Shown: piece after piece, positions 19,801 to 26,727 of the stretch | How the letters are laid out: each line of letters opens with the position of its first letter | How positions within the stretch are numbered: position 1 is the first letter of the stretch | Assembly (NCBI GenBank): GCA_036321795.1 | Contig: JAWQCY010000001.1 | Coordinates: 372,001 to 436,000 of the forward strand | DNA length: 64,000 nt | DNA from: CAKVON01 sp902475665 | GTDB lineage: Bacteria; Actinomycetota; Coriobacteriia; Coriobacteriales; Atopobiaceae | Direction: 5' to 3' | The notes under the pieces: model-generated | Told to the model about the DNA's origin: nothing | Database searches by the model: none | What the model saw: the letters and a program-made list of their open reading frames with translations, nothing else | Program-made: the position numbers and the translations under genes

Positions 19801-20698
19801 GCGCATGCAGTGCATGCACTTCGTCGACAAGAACAACCCCGAGAACGTCATCGATGCCGCGACGAGGCGCCAGAAGGACCGCTCCACCGGCCAGACCTCG
19901 CTGTTCGACATGTTCGGCGACGTCGAGGGGTCGGGCTTCGACGAGCACGCGCCCGCGCCCGACGGCATCGAGTGGGACCGTCGCATGAAGCTCGCGCTGG
20001 AGAAGGAGGTCCTGGGCATCTACGTCTCGGACCACCCGCTGCGTCCGTTCGAGTACGCGCTGTCCAAGGCGCGCGACTACACCATGGGCCAGATCGAGGA
20101 GTCCGACGAGGTCGTCGACCCGGTGACAGGCGCCGCCAAGTCCGTCTACAAGGTGCCCGAGGGCAAGGACATCTGGTTCGCGGGCATGGTCAGTGGCCTG
20201 CAGAAGAAGAACACCAAGAAGGGCGACTCGATGGCGATCGTGACCCTCGAGGACATCGAGGGAGAGGTCACCGTCGTCGTGTTCCCGAAGCTGTACAAGC
20301 AGTGTGCCGCCGCACTGACGGGCGAGATCGACCCGGCGACCGGCGAGGCCATGGGCGACGCCTTCATCCGCGTGTGTGGCAAGCTCGAGCGCGGCGATCG
20401 TGGCGTGCAGGTCATCGCCCAGAGGGTCGAGGCGCTGGCGCTCAACGAGAAGACTAACCGTCCCAGGACGCTCGAGGTCATCATCCCGTCGCACAGGCTC
20501 ACGCGCGGCTTCATGGAGCAGCTGTCGAGCATCTTCTCGCACTACGAGGGCATGGACCATGCCGAGATTCGCGTGGAGATGTCGACGGGCGAGACCATGC
20601 GTATGGAGCTGCCCGTGAAGATCGACGCACGCAACATGGTTCTGTTTGCCGAGGTCGACGACCTTCTCGGTCGTGACGGCAAGGCAGTGGTGGGCTAG
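16802..20698 (+). CDS. dnaE: DNA polymerase III alpha subunit
   Basis: The 1298-residue replicative polymerase of the DnaE1 type. The N-terminal PHP domain has HLHNHSDFSILDA, IALTDHGYMFG and NDVHYLTREDA. The polymerase core has GVGPGRGSAAGAIVAYAMNIT and the catalytic aspartates in MPDIDMDFDDERR, then FNKSHSAGYAILVMQTAWLKAYFP. The C-terminal OB fold has WFAGMVSGLQKKNTKKGDSMAIVTLED. Between residues about 55 and 120 the PHP domain carries an unusual insertion rich in Glu, Asp, Trp and Ala, lying between the GIPNFDLECR and KPIFGCEAYF segments that are close together in typical DnaE. It has its own leader and is followed 71 bases later by the FKBP gene. Confidence 0.96.
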   Translation: MAFVHLHNHSDFSILDAATRIPDMVKKAVDEGMPAIALTDHGYMFGIPNFDLECRNYNDDCADAKQWRHDRECYQKGWELEEPEPDAPDAPVHQRAHAQWERDVAAWEASHDLAALDATKPAPLIKPIFGCEAYFITDEYHEKKSPQLRFHLILLAKNERGYVNLMKMMSKAANEEFYYRPRTTLDMLREYHEGIICQSACVQGIIPWNIRNGNFDEAERWALTFKEIFGDDFYIEIQDHGLQPPEWNGWSDRTLSEYLVKLAKKLDIKVVATNDVHYLTREDAQVQDVLSCIGTASHIDDENRKKMTGTEFYLKTEDEMRQIFDWCPEACDNTLEIARKCDFELDWSSMFLPKFPGLEEGETSEERFHKECEKGLAQHYGPDWKNVVINGINVEERFEYEYDIICTKGFADYFLIVQEYVMWAKRNGIGVGPGRGSAAGAIVAYAMNITAFDPLENGLMFERFLSPQRTEMPDIDMDFDDERRLEVVQHVRELYGPERVCHVITYSTIKAKQAINDANRVLGFPVYMGQKLSKMVSSDPKVKLKCVLEKTPGKEDWFSQDFADEYRKDPDARRVIDAALSIEGLTRGEGVHACAVLIAPTPVNDHVPTKLDTKGGVEITQYEGHSVADMGLLKMDFLGLRTLTVISKALANIRASHPTPADIEAMPENVRRTIKPGATCVDIDVDKIPFDDPKIYELMGSGRTAGVFQVESGGMTATIKNMQPKEYRQVVALIALYRPGPLGAGMVTSYINRMNGKEPIVFYDDRLSEILDETYGTIVYQEQVMQISVKMSNFSAGESDSRIRKPVAKKKIKLLTSTVFHWDNGKDETTYDHWMNGAVDNGYKRETAQRIWDDVLEFASYAFNKSHSAGYAILVMQTAWLKAYFPREYMASVLTSYMGKTEKIVHYVSSCRHEGIQILPPDVNESGRDFTATKDGVRFGFAGIRGVGEGAADCIIAERERGGAFRDLYDFVDRVDSSQANRRVVEALVKAGAFDSTGYTRMQCMHFVDKNNPENVIDAATRRQKDRSTGQTSLFDMFGDVEGSGFDEHAPAPDGIEWDRRMKLALEKEVLGIYVSDHPLRPFEYALSKARDYTMGQIEESDEVVDPVTGAAKSVYKVPEGKDIWFAGMVSGLQKKNTKKGDSMAIVTLEDIEGEVTVVVFPKLYKQCAAALTGEIDPATGEAMGDAFIRVCGKLERGDRGVQVIAQRVEALALNEKTNRPRTLEVIIPSHRLTRGFMEQLSSIFSHYEGMDHAEIRVEMSTGETMRMELPVKIDARNMVLFAEVDDLLGRDGKAVVG

Positions 20699-20718
20699 GC
20701 GGCGTCCCTTTGGGCGGG

Positions 20719-20724
20719 TACAAT
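20719..20724 (+). promoter_or_regulatory. -10 element for the FKBP gene
   Basis: TACAAT in the dnaE-FKBP gap, about 45 bases before the ATG. No good -35 box was seen. Confidence 0.4.
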
Positions 20725-20769
20725 CGAACATCGTTTGACAGATAGAGACGAACCGACAAGGAGAGAACC

Positions 20770-21198
20770 ATGGCAGACAACGACGGCAAGAAGTGCTCCG
20801 TCCACTACCGCGGAACCCTGGATGACGGCACCCAGTTCGACAGCTCGTACGACCGCGGCCAGACCCTGGACTTCACCTGCGGCGCCGGCCAGATGATCAA
20901 GGGCTTCGATGCGGCCGTGCGCACCATGGAGCCGGGCGAGAAGCGCACCGTGAGGCTGGAGCCCGCCGACGCCTACGGCGAGCGCCGCGAGGACATGGTC
21001 ATTGACTTCCCGGCCAGCGAGGTGCCCAACATCTCCGAGATGCACGCCGGCGACCGTGTGATGCTGCAGGGCCCAGGCGGCATGCCCGTTCCCGCCACCA
21101 TTGCCGAGGTCACTGCCGAGAAGGTCGTCGTGGACGCCAACCATGAGCTGGCCGGCAAGAGCCTGACCTTCGAGATCGAGCTCGTCTCGGTCGAGTAG
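20770..21198 (+). CDS. SlyD-like FKBP-type peptidyl-prolyl isomerase
   Basis: A 142-residue cytoplasmic prolyl isomerase/chaperone of the SlyD type. It has the FKBP strand-turn elements VHYRGTLDDGTQFDSSYDRGQTLDF, GAGQMIKGFDAAVRTMEPGEKRTV and DAYGERRED, then an inserted flap (about residues 72-125) and a closing LTFEIELVSVE strand. It lacks the His-rich metal-binding tail of E. coli SlyD. ATG 20770 follows AAGGAGAG. It ends at a strong terminator. Confidence 0.9.
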   Translation: MADNDGKKCSVHYRGTLDDGTQFDSSYDRGQTLDFTCGAGQMIKGFDAAVRTMEPGEKRTVRLEPADAYGERREDMVIDFPASEVPNISEMHAGDRVMLQGPGGMPVPATIAEVTAEKVVVDANHELAGKSLTFEIELVSVE

Positions 21199-21252
21199 GT
21201 CGTGTCGCCGCGTCCGCGAGTTGCGGGCGTTCCGATATGACGCGTCATGTGT

Positions 21253-21279
21253 GGGCCCCGTGAAGACGGGGCCCTTTTT
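21253..21279 (+). terminator. Rho-independent terminator after FKBP gene
   Basis: GGGCCCCGT pairs with ACGGGGCCC around GAAG, followed by a run of five T. Confidence 0.9.
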
Positions 21280-21320
21280 CATGCGTAAGGCGGACCGTTC
21301 GGGTTTGTCGTGAATAGAAC

Positions 21321-21334
21321 GGTACTTCTCGGCA
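21321..21334. repeat. 14-base motif upstream of superoxide reductase gene
   Basis: GGTACTTCTCGGCA. A TAACAT -10-like hexamer starts 19 bases past its end (21353), so the motif lies at or just above the -35 position. Confidence 0.8.
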
Positions 21335-21414
21335 ATAATGACACCAAGCAAGTAACATTTAATGCGCGCGGCGGGCGGCAAAGCCCCGTCGAGCGCACGA
21401 GGAAGGGAGAGGCC

Positions 21415-21795
21415 ATGTCCGACGTCAAGTTCTATCGCTGCAAGCACTGCGGCAACCTCGTTGCCGTCATCGAGGATGGCGGCCCGGTGCCCGTCTGCTG
21501 CGGCGAGCCCATGCAGCTGCTGGTCGCGGGCGAGGTCGACGCCGCTGTCGAGAAGCATGTCCCCGTCGTCACCGTCGACGGCGACCATGCCAAGGTCAGC
21601 GTGGGCGAGGTTGCCCACCCGATGACCGACGCCCACTACATCCAGTGGGTGGCCGTCGCCAACGGCGACAAGCTGATTGTCAAGCACCTGCACCCGGGCG
21701 ACGCGCCCGAGGTCGGCTTCTGCGCCCACGCCGTCGAGGGCGCCACGGTCTACGCCTACTGCAACCTGCACGGACTCTGGAAGACCCAGGCCTAG
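21415..21795 (+). CDS. Desulfoferrodoxin-type superoxide reductase
   Basis: A 126-residue two-iron superoxide reductase that reduces superoxide to hydrogen peroxide without making oxygen, as is usual in anaerobes. The N-terminal desulforedoxin domain has YRCKHCG and the adjacent CC pair (VPVCCGEPM), giving a four-Cys iron site. The catalytic iron ligands are visible as EKHVPVV, HPMTDAHYIQWV and the Cys/His of YCNLHGLW. ATG 21415 follows GGAAGGGAG; the frame upstream from 21310 lacks similarity. It stands alone between two terminators with its own low-GC promoter region. Confidence 0.92.
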   Translation: MSDVKFYRCKHCGNLVAVIEDGGPVPVCCGEPMQLLVAGEVDAAVEKHVPVVTVDGDHAKVSVGEVAHPMTDAHYIQWVAVANGDKLIVKHLHPGDAPEVGFCAHAVEGATVYAYCNLHGLWKTQA

Positions 21796-21864
21796 CAATC
21801 GGGTTCGGTAGTTCCGGGCCTCACAACCGGCTCGCCGGCCACCCTGGCCGAGCGACCGACAGCG

Positions 21865-21895
21865 AAGGGTCGCATCGCCAAGGTGCGACCCTTTT
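21865..21895 (+). terminator. Rho-independent terminator after superoxide reductase gene
   Basis: AAGGGTCGCA (21865-21874) pairs with TGCGACCCTT (21884-21893), ending in a TTTT run. Confidence 0.88.
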
Positions 21896-21959
21896 GCATG
21901 GCCGCCCGTTCAATCTGCGCTAGCCTAATGGGTGCAAAAAACAAGAGCCAGTCACGACA

Positions 21960-22043
21960 CCCCGCTCCCGCGGGGCGACGACATATACGAAGTGCGACTT
22001 CTGCGCCAAAAGCGCAGCTGAGCACGGAGTATATGCCGTCGCC
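21960..22043 (+). promoter_or_regulatory. Structured 5' leader RNA candidate (unrecognised, riboswitch-like)
   Basis: Four helices fit in 84 bases. A hairpin CCCCGC/GCGGGG (21960-21965 with 21970-21975) is followed by a long outer stem: 21974-21988 pairs with 22029-22043 over 15 positions with one A-C mismatch. Inside that stem are hairpin GAAGT/ACTTC (loop GCG, from 21989) and hairpin CTGCGC/GCGCAG (loop CAAAA, 22001-22017), then a free 3' strand CTGAGCACGGA. The first hairpin and the outer stem compete for bases 21974-21975. The element ends 31 bases before the start codon of the NAD-synthetase-like gene. It matches no riboswitch class I can recall. Confidence 0.6.
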
Positions 22044-22074
22044 TATGGGAGGGAACGGGGCTACGGGAGGAACC

Positions 22075-23907
22075 ATGAGGATCGCGATTGCCCAGATGGG
22101 AAGCCGTGCGGGCTCCTTTGCCCAGACGGTCGAGCGCATGCTGGCGCAGGCGAGGGTCGCCGCTAGCCAGGATGCCCGCCTGATCGCGTATCCCGCGCCT
22201 GTGCTATGCGGCTGCGACGCCCGTGCCCTGGCGGACGACGACGAGTTCTTCTCGGACTGCGCCCATGCCCTGGGCGACCTTGCCCGCGACCTGCCCATCC
22301 GTGCGGTCGTGCCAGTGCTTGCCCAGGCGGCCGACGCGCCCTACGAGGAGGTCGTCTATATCGAGGAGGGCCGTCTCGTGCCGTTGCGCATGGCCGCCGC
22401 GGTGGCTCGCGGAGATGACTCGGAGCAGGCGACGGCTGCCGACCTTTCGCAGGGCGCGATTGGGTTCACGGTGGATGGCGCCAGCCTCGGTGTCGCGTTG
22501 GGACTAGACGGGCTAGACGACCTCAAGGACTCTGGGCTTGACCTCGATGCCGTGCTGTACCTGCCCTTCTCGGGCTTCTCGACGGATGACGAGTCCACCG
22601 CGCTTGCGCCCGCGGTGGCAAACGGCGGCCCGGTGGCATCTGCCGCGTCGTCGCTCAACGCATGGATGGTCGCGGTCGGAGCCGTGGGCGCCTATGGTGA
22701 GCAGGTCTTTTGTGGAGGCAGCTTTGTCATGGCCCCGTGGGGCGAGCTGGCCTGCGCGCTGCCGTCCTTCGAGGAGGCACTCGTGACCTGTGAGGTTGAA
22801 ATCAGCTCCGAGGGGCCCTTGGACAAGCCCGTAAACTGCGTCCCGTACAAGCGTGCCCCCTTCCTGTGGGAGGCGTTGGTCCTTGCGGTTCGTGACATGG
22901 TCTTCTCGGGAGACCTGGTTGCGTCGGCCGCCGGGCAGGCTGGCGGGTGCGGCGCCTGTGTCGCCCTTACGGGAGACCTGGCGAGCTCCGTCGTCGCCGC
23001 GATTGCCTGCGACGCCTTGGGCCCGACCAGGGTTCGCGGCCTGATCGTGGGCCATGGGGATGCGGACGCCGTGGTCGACGCACGCGAGCTTGCCCACAAC
23101 CTGCGCATCGAGACGAGCGAGATGACGATGCGTGACGTGTCCGACGCGGTTTGCACGCTTGGCCTGGACGCGTCCGACCCATGCTCTGCGGCCTCGGTGG
23201 TCGCCTGTGCCCTTGCGGGTATGGCCCGCAGGCTGGGCTACGTCGCCCTTTCCTGTGCGGACAAGACCGAGTGGGCGCTCGAGGGTGACCTCGCGCGCGC
23301 GGCCGCCGGGTCGCTGGCGCCGGTGGGCGACGTCTACCGAAGCGACTTGATCGCGCTTGCGCTGGCGAGAAACACCGTCTCGCCCGTCATCCCCGCGGCA
23401 TGCCTCGCCCGTTATCGTGTGCCCGACGTGGCGGGCATCGGCTTTGCGGGCATAACGCGCGAGTCGCGCGTGAGCGCGGTCGACGCGGTCCTTCTCCTTA
23501 CGGTGGAGCAGGGCGTACCCGTCGGCGAGGTCGCTTCCGGCCAGGCCCACGCCCAGCTTGTCGAGGGGGTCTGCGATCGTCTGCGATCGCCCGTGTCCGC
23601 CGCGCGCGACATGCCCGCGTGTCCCACGGTCTCCGGTCGCACCCTGTCCGAGGATGCGTGGCCGCTCGGGTTTGCCTGGCGCGACCACCCGCGCGACACC
23701 GAGGAGCGTTCGCGCGACGGCAAGGCCCTCGACTCGCTGGCCGACGGTGCCCAGGACGCCGTGAGGAGGGTCGCCGCGGAGCAGGGGTCCAGAAACGACG
23801 AGCAGGTGGGTGACGTCATCGAGATGTTGCGTGACCTGATGGACGGTGCGGGTCTCAAGATCGAGGGGGAGGACCCCTGGGGCTCGGGGCTCTTCTCGGA
23901 AAACTGA
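22075..23907 (+). CDS. Degenerate glutamine-dependent NAD synthetase-like protein (probable pseudoenzyme)
   Basis: A 610-residue protein with the two-domain layout of glutamine-dependent NAD synthetase: a nitrilase-like domain (about 1-260, MRIAIAQMGS start, QVFCGGSFVMAPWG) and a synthetase domain (about 290-440, VAAIACDALGPTRVRGLIVG, DARELAHNLRIE, DKTEWAL, GSLAPVGDVYRSDLIALAL). The expected active sites are missing. The Glu of the FPE motif is Ala41 (YPAP), the nucleophile of the CEDxW motif is replaced (GVALGLDGL, Gly143), and the SGGxDS ATP loop reads TGDLAS (residues 299-304). The frame is intact and full length, so it is probably maintained for another role. ATG 22075 follows GGGAGG. It sits between the structured leader and ruvCAB. 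Confidence 0.75.
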   Translation: MRIAIAQMGSRAGSFAQTVERMLAQARVAASQDARLIAYPAPVLCGCDARALADDDEFFSDCAHALGDLARDLPIRAVVPVLAQAADAPYEEVVYIEEGRLVPLRMAAAVARGDDSEQATAADLSQGAIGFTVDGASLGVALGLDGLDDLKDSGLDLDAVLYLPFSGFSTDDESTALAPAVANGGPVASAASSLNAWMVAVGAVGAYGEQVFCGGSFVMAPWGELACALPSFEEALVTCEVEISSEGPLDKPVNCVPYKRAPFLWEALVLAVRDMVFSGDLVASAAGQAGGCGACVALTGDLASSVVAAIACDALGPTRVRGLIVGHGDADAVVDARELAHNLRIETSEMTMRDVSDAVCTLGLDASDPCSAASVVACALAGMARRLGYVALSCADKTEWALEGDLARAAAGSLAPVGDVYRSDLIALALARNTVSPVIPAACLARYRVPDVAGIGFAGITRESRVSAVDAVLLLTVEQGVPVGEVASGQAHAQLVEGVCDRLRSPVSAARDMPACPTVSGRTLSEDAWPLGFAWRDHPRDTEERSRDGKALDSLADGAQDAVRRVAAEQGSRNDEQVGDVIEMLRDLMDGAGLKIEGEDPWGSGLFSEN

Positions 23908-23977
23908 CTCGCGGACATGCCCCCGCGGCGCCCCGCCTGTGATACACTCGAACGGATGTTCGAGGAAAGGTAAACGA

Positions 23978-24487
23978 GTGGTCATCATGGGCATTGACCC
24001 GGGCTTGGCAAACACGGGGTGGGGAATCGTCGAGACACGCGGCACGCTTGCGCGCGCCCGTGCGTACGACTGCATCCACACCTCGTCGCGCGACAAGCTG
24101 GACCACAGGCTTGGGCTCATCTACAACGCGATCGGTCATGCCATTCGCGACTTTGACCCCGACGCCGTTGCCATCGAGGGCATCTACTTCGGGCAGAACA
24201 CCCGCTCGGCCATCTGGACGGCGCATGCGCGTGGTGCCGCGATCGCGGCGTGCGCGTCGGCCGGCGTCGAGGTGGGCGAGTATACCCCCATGCAGATCAA
24301 GCAGTCGGTCGTCGGTACGGGCTCTGCCGATAAGTACCAGGTCACCTACATGGTCAGGCGCATCCTGGCGCTGGACCACGACCCCAAGCCCGACCACTGT
24401 GCGGACGCGTTGGCGGCGGCCGTTTGCCACGCCAACACCTCGCGCACGAAGTCGATCGCAACCTCCGACGGAAGGGCAGTCAAGTGA
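23978..24487 (+). CDS. ruvC: Holliday junction endonuclease RuvC
   Basis: A 169-residue resolvase that cuts Holliday junctions. The four acidic/His catalytic positions are visible: MGIDPGLANTGWG (Asp), VAIEGIYFGQNTRSA (Glu), and PDHCADALAAA (His and Asp). The GTG start at 23978 gives the usual VVIMGIDPG beginning and follows GAGGAAAGG by seven bases. The stop overlaps the GTG of ruvA (GTGA), so ruvC-ruvA-ruvB form a coupled operon. Confidence 0.95.
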   Translation: MVIMGIDPGLANTGWGIVETRGTLARARAYDCIHTSSRDKLDHRLGLIYNAIGHAIRDFDPDAVAIEGIYFGQNTRSAIWTAHARGAAIAACASAGVEVGEYTPMQIKQSVVGTGSADKYQVTYMVRRILALDHDPKPDHCADALAAAVCHANTSRTKSIATSDGRAVK

Positions 24488-25116
24488 TCGTACAGCTCAC
24501 GGGAACTCTCATCGAGGCGTCGCCGAGCCATGTCGTGCTCGACGTGTGCGGCGTCGGTTACGAGATGCGTTGCTCCGCACAGACGGCGGCGTCGCTGCCT
24601 GCGGTGGGGGAGGCGGGCGTCACGCTGCTCACGCGACTCAACGTGCGCGACACCGCCGTATCGCTCTTTGGCTTCGCCTCGCGCGAGGAGCGCGCCCTGT
24701 TCGACCGCCTCGTCGCCATCTCGGGCGTGGGCCCCTCGCTGGCGCTCTCGGTTCTGTCGACCTTCTCCCCGTCAGCCTTTGCGGGCGTCGTGCTCGCGGG
24801 TGACGTGACGAGCATGGCGACGGTCCCCGGCGTTGGCAAGAAGCTGGCGACGAGGCTCGTCACCGAACTGCAGGACGCCTTTGCCAAGGACGCCAACCTC
24901 ATTGGGCTGGCGGGCTCGGAGGCTCCCGCTGCCGCGCCAAAGACGGGGGCTGCCGCAGCCTCGACCGTCGAGCAGGACGTGGAGGCGGCGTTGCTGTCGA
25001 TGGGCTTCTCGCCCCAGGAGGTCGAGGTCGCCCTTGCCGGCCATGAGGAGGCGGGCGCCACCACGGTCGAGGCTGCTGTCGGCTATGCCCTGCGCAGGCT
25101 TGGAGGTGGTGCGTGA
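24484..25116 (+). CDS. ruvA: Holliday junction branch migration protein RuvA
   Basis: A 210-residue junction-binding protein that loads RuvB. It begins VIVQLTGTLIEASPSHVVLDVCGVGYEM (OB fold), has the two helix-hairpin-helix motifs LVAISGVGPSLALSVLS and MATVPGVGKKLATRLVTEL, and an Ala-rich linker before the C-terminal domain (VEAALLSMGFSPQEVEVAL) that contacts RuvB. The GTG start overlaps the ruvC stop; a GGAAGGG site lies upstream. Confidence 0.95.
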   Translation: MIVQLTGTLIEASPSHVVLDVCGVGYEMRCSAQTAASLPAVGEAGVTLLTRLNVRDTAVSLFGFASREERALFDRLVAISGVGPSLALSVLSTFSPSAFAGVVLAGDVTSMATVPGVGKKLATRLVTELQDAFAKDANLIGLAGSEAPAAAPKTGAAAASTVEQDVEAALLSMGFSPQEVEVALAGHEEAGATTVEAAVGYALRRLGGGA

Positions 25117-26198
25117 TGTGGGAGGCAAACCCCATGCAGGACCTGTTTGGCTCTGGAACCAAACCCGGACAGACGGGTGGCATGTCGCGCGTGACCGGCG
25201 AGCAGCGCAGCGTGACCTCGCAGCTCACCGAGGATGACCTCGAGGTCGACCGCACGCTACGACCCAAGACCCTCGACCAGTACGTTGGCCAGGAGCGCGT
25301 CCGAGAGAACCTTCGCGTTCTCATCGACGCTGCAAAGTCGCGCGAGGAGCCGCTCGACCACGTGATCTTCTCGGGGCCTCCGGGCCTTGGTAAGACGACG
25401 CTGGCAACGGTCCTGGCAAACGAGATGGGATCCAAGCTGCATACGACGAGCGGCCCCGCCATCGAGCGTACGGGTGACCTCGCCGCCATCCTGACCAACC
25501 TCGAGGCGGGCGACGTTCTGTTCATCGACGAGATTCATCGCCTGAACCACTCGATCGAGGAGGTCCTGTACCCGGCGATGGAGGACTTCTCGCTCGACAT
25601 CGTCATTGGCAAGGGGCCCGCCGCCCGCTCCATCAGGCTGGACATCCCGCGCTTCACCCTGGTGGGTGCCACGACGCGCACGGGCCTTCTCACCGGGCCG
25701 TTGCGCGACCGCTTTGGCATCTCGTTCAGGCTGGACTATTACACGGTCGAGGAGCTTGCCAAGATCGTGGAGCGTTCGGCCGAGATCCTTGGCGTCGGCA
25801 TCGACCACGACTCCGCCGTCGAGGTCGCCAGCAGAAGCCGTGGCACGCCACGACTGGCAAACAGGCTGCTCAAGCGCGTGCGCGACTATGCGCAGGTTCG
25901 CGCCGACGGAACGATCACCTGGCAGGTCGCCTCGGAGGCGATGTCTTTCTTCGAGATCGACGAGCTTGGCCTCGACTGGATGGACGTGAAGATCCTCACG
26001 GCCCTGTGTTCGACGTTCAGGGGTCGCGCGGTCGGCCTCTCGACGGTCGCGAGTGCCGTGGGTGAGGATGCGTCTACAATCGAGGACGTCTACGAGCCCT
26101 ATCTGTTGCAGCGTGGACTCATCATCCGTACGCCGCAGGGCAGAAGGGCAACACCCGGTGCCTTCGAGCACCTGGGAATGGAAGTCCCGGCCGACTGA
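25116..26198 (+). CDS. ruvB: Holliday junction branch migration ATPase RuvB
   Basis: A 360-residue AAA+ motor. Walker A is GPPGLGKTTLA, Walker B LFIDEIHRLN, sensor 1 VGATTRTGLLTGPLRDRFG, and a C-terminal winged helix ends TPQGRRATPGAFEHLG. I chose ATG 25116, which overlaps the ruvA stop (TGATG) and follows GGAGGTGG. GTG 25113, or ATG 25134 (MQDLFGSG, behind a GGGAGG at 25120), are alternatives. Confidence 0.95.
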   Translation: MWEANPMQDLFGSGTKPGQTGGMSRVTGEQRSVTSQLTEDDLEVDRTLRPKTLDQYVGQERVRENLRVLIDAAKSREEPLDHVIFSGPPGLGKTTLATVLANEMGSKLHTTSGPAIERTGDLAAILTNLEAGDVLFIDEIHRLNHSIEEVLYPAMEDFSLDIVIGKGPAARSIRLDIPRFTLVGATTRTGLLTGPLRDRFGISFRLDYYTVEELAKIVERSAEILGVGIDHDSAVEVASRSRGTPRLANRLLKRVRDYAQVRADGTITWQVASEAMSFFEIDELGLDWMDVKILTALCSTFRGRAVGLSTVASAVGEDASTIEDVYEPYLLQRGLIIRTPQGRRATPGAFEHLGMEVPAD

Positions 26199-26224
26199 CC
26201 GGGTCGTATTGCTCGGGAGGAAGC

Positions 26225-26620
26225 ATGCTGCAGCGCGACTACGTCCTTGCCCAGATCAACCTGTTCGTCCAGACGGTGCTGGAGCCCCTGCGCCTGGCGC
26301 TCGAGGAGCTTGACCTCGACTCGGTCCACACCGTGGAGCAGGCCGTCGGAAAGCTCATCGACCTCGACGCCGACACGGCGCTGGCCCTGTCGCCCGATTC
26401 GCTCGTCACCATGATGCAGCTCTCTGGCATCGGTGACTCCGTCGCGGGTTACGCGAGCTATGCCCTCGCGCGCATCGCGGACTCCTACGAGCGCATGGGT
26501 AAGAAGCAGACCGCCGGGGTCCGTCGTGACCAGGCGCGAAAGGTCGCCGTTGCCTTCGGCTGGAACCTCTCCGACATCCCCGAGGAGTTCGAGGACCTCG
26601 AGAAGCGCCTGAGGGGCTAG
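26225..26620 (+). CDS. Conserved protein of unknown function, DUF6483-like
   Basis: A 131-residue, mainly helical, acidic protein starting LQRDYVLAQINLFVQTVLEPLRLAL and containing LSPDSLVTMMQLSGIGDS and a final Glu/Lys-rich helix (EEFEDLEKRLRG). I associate the DYVxxQI start with the DUF6483 group of small Gram-positive proteins, with moderate certainty. No catalytic motif is visible. ATG 26225 follows GGGAGG. It lies 26 bases behind ruvB, so it is probably the last gene of that operon. Confidence 0.65.
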   Translation: MLQRDYVLAQINLFVQTVLEPLRLALEELDLDSVHTVEQAVGKLIDLDADTALALSPDSLVTMMQLSGIGDSVAGYASYALARIADSYERMGKKQTAGVRRDQARKVAVAFGWNLSDIPEEFEDLEKRLRG

Positions 26621-26638
26621 GCCGCCAGCCGCGCACAA

Positions 26639-26652
26639 GGCACTTCTCGGCA
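26639..26652. repeat. 14-base motif upstream of fhs, exact copy
   Basis: GGCACTTCTCGGCA, 19 bases after the preceding stop. A TACGCT -10-like hexamer begins at 26674, 22 bases past the motif end. Confidence 0.85.
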
Positions 26653-26727
26653 GATACGACGGGCCCGGCGTTGTACGCTAGGCCCGTTGCACATAACCAC
26701 GCGTCATAGACGAGGAAGGACGATCGA

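Noticed and set aside
15962..20731. A 1589-codon open frame antisense to addA and dnaE
   Set aside because: It mirrors strongly supported genes. Long antisense frames are expected from third-position GC bias; there is no similarity or ribosome site.
22075..23907. Annotation as a functional NAD synthetase
   Set aside because: The catalytic residues of both domains are replaced, as described in its entry.
26621..26727. ZTP riboswitch in front of fhs
   Set aside because: The region is short and the conserved pfl-motif sequences are absent.
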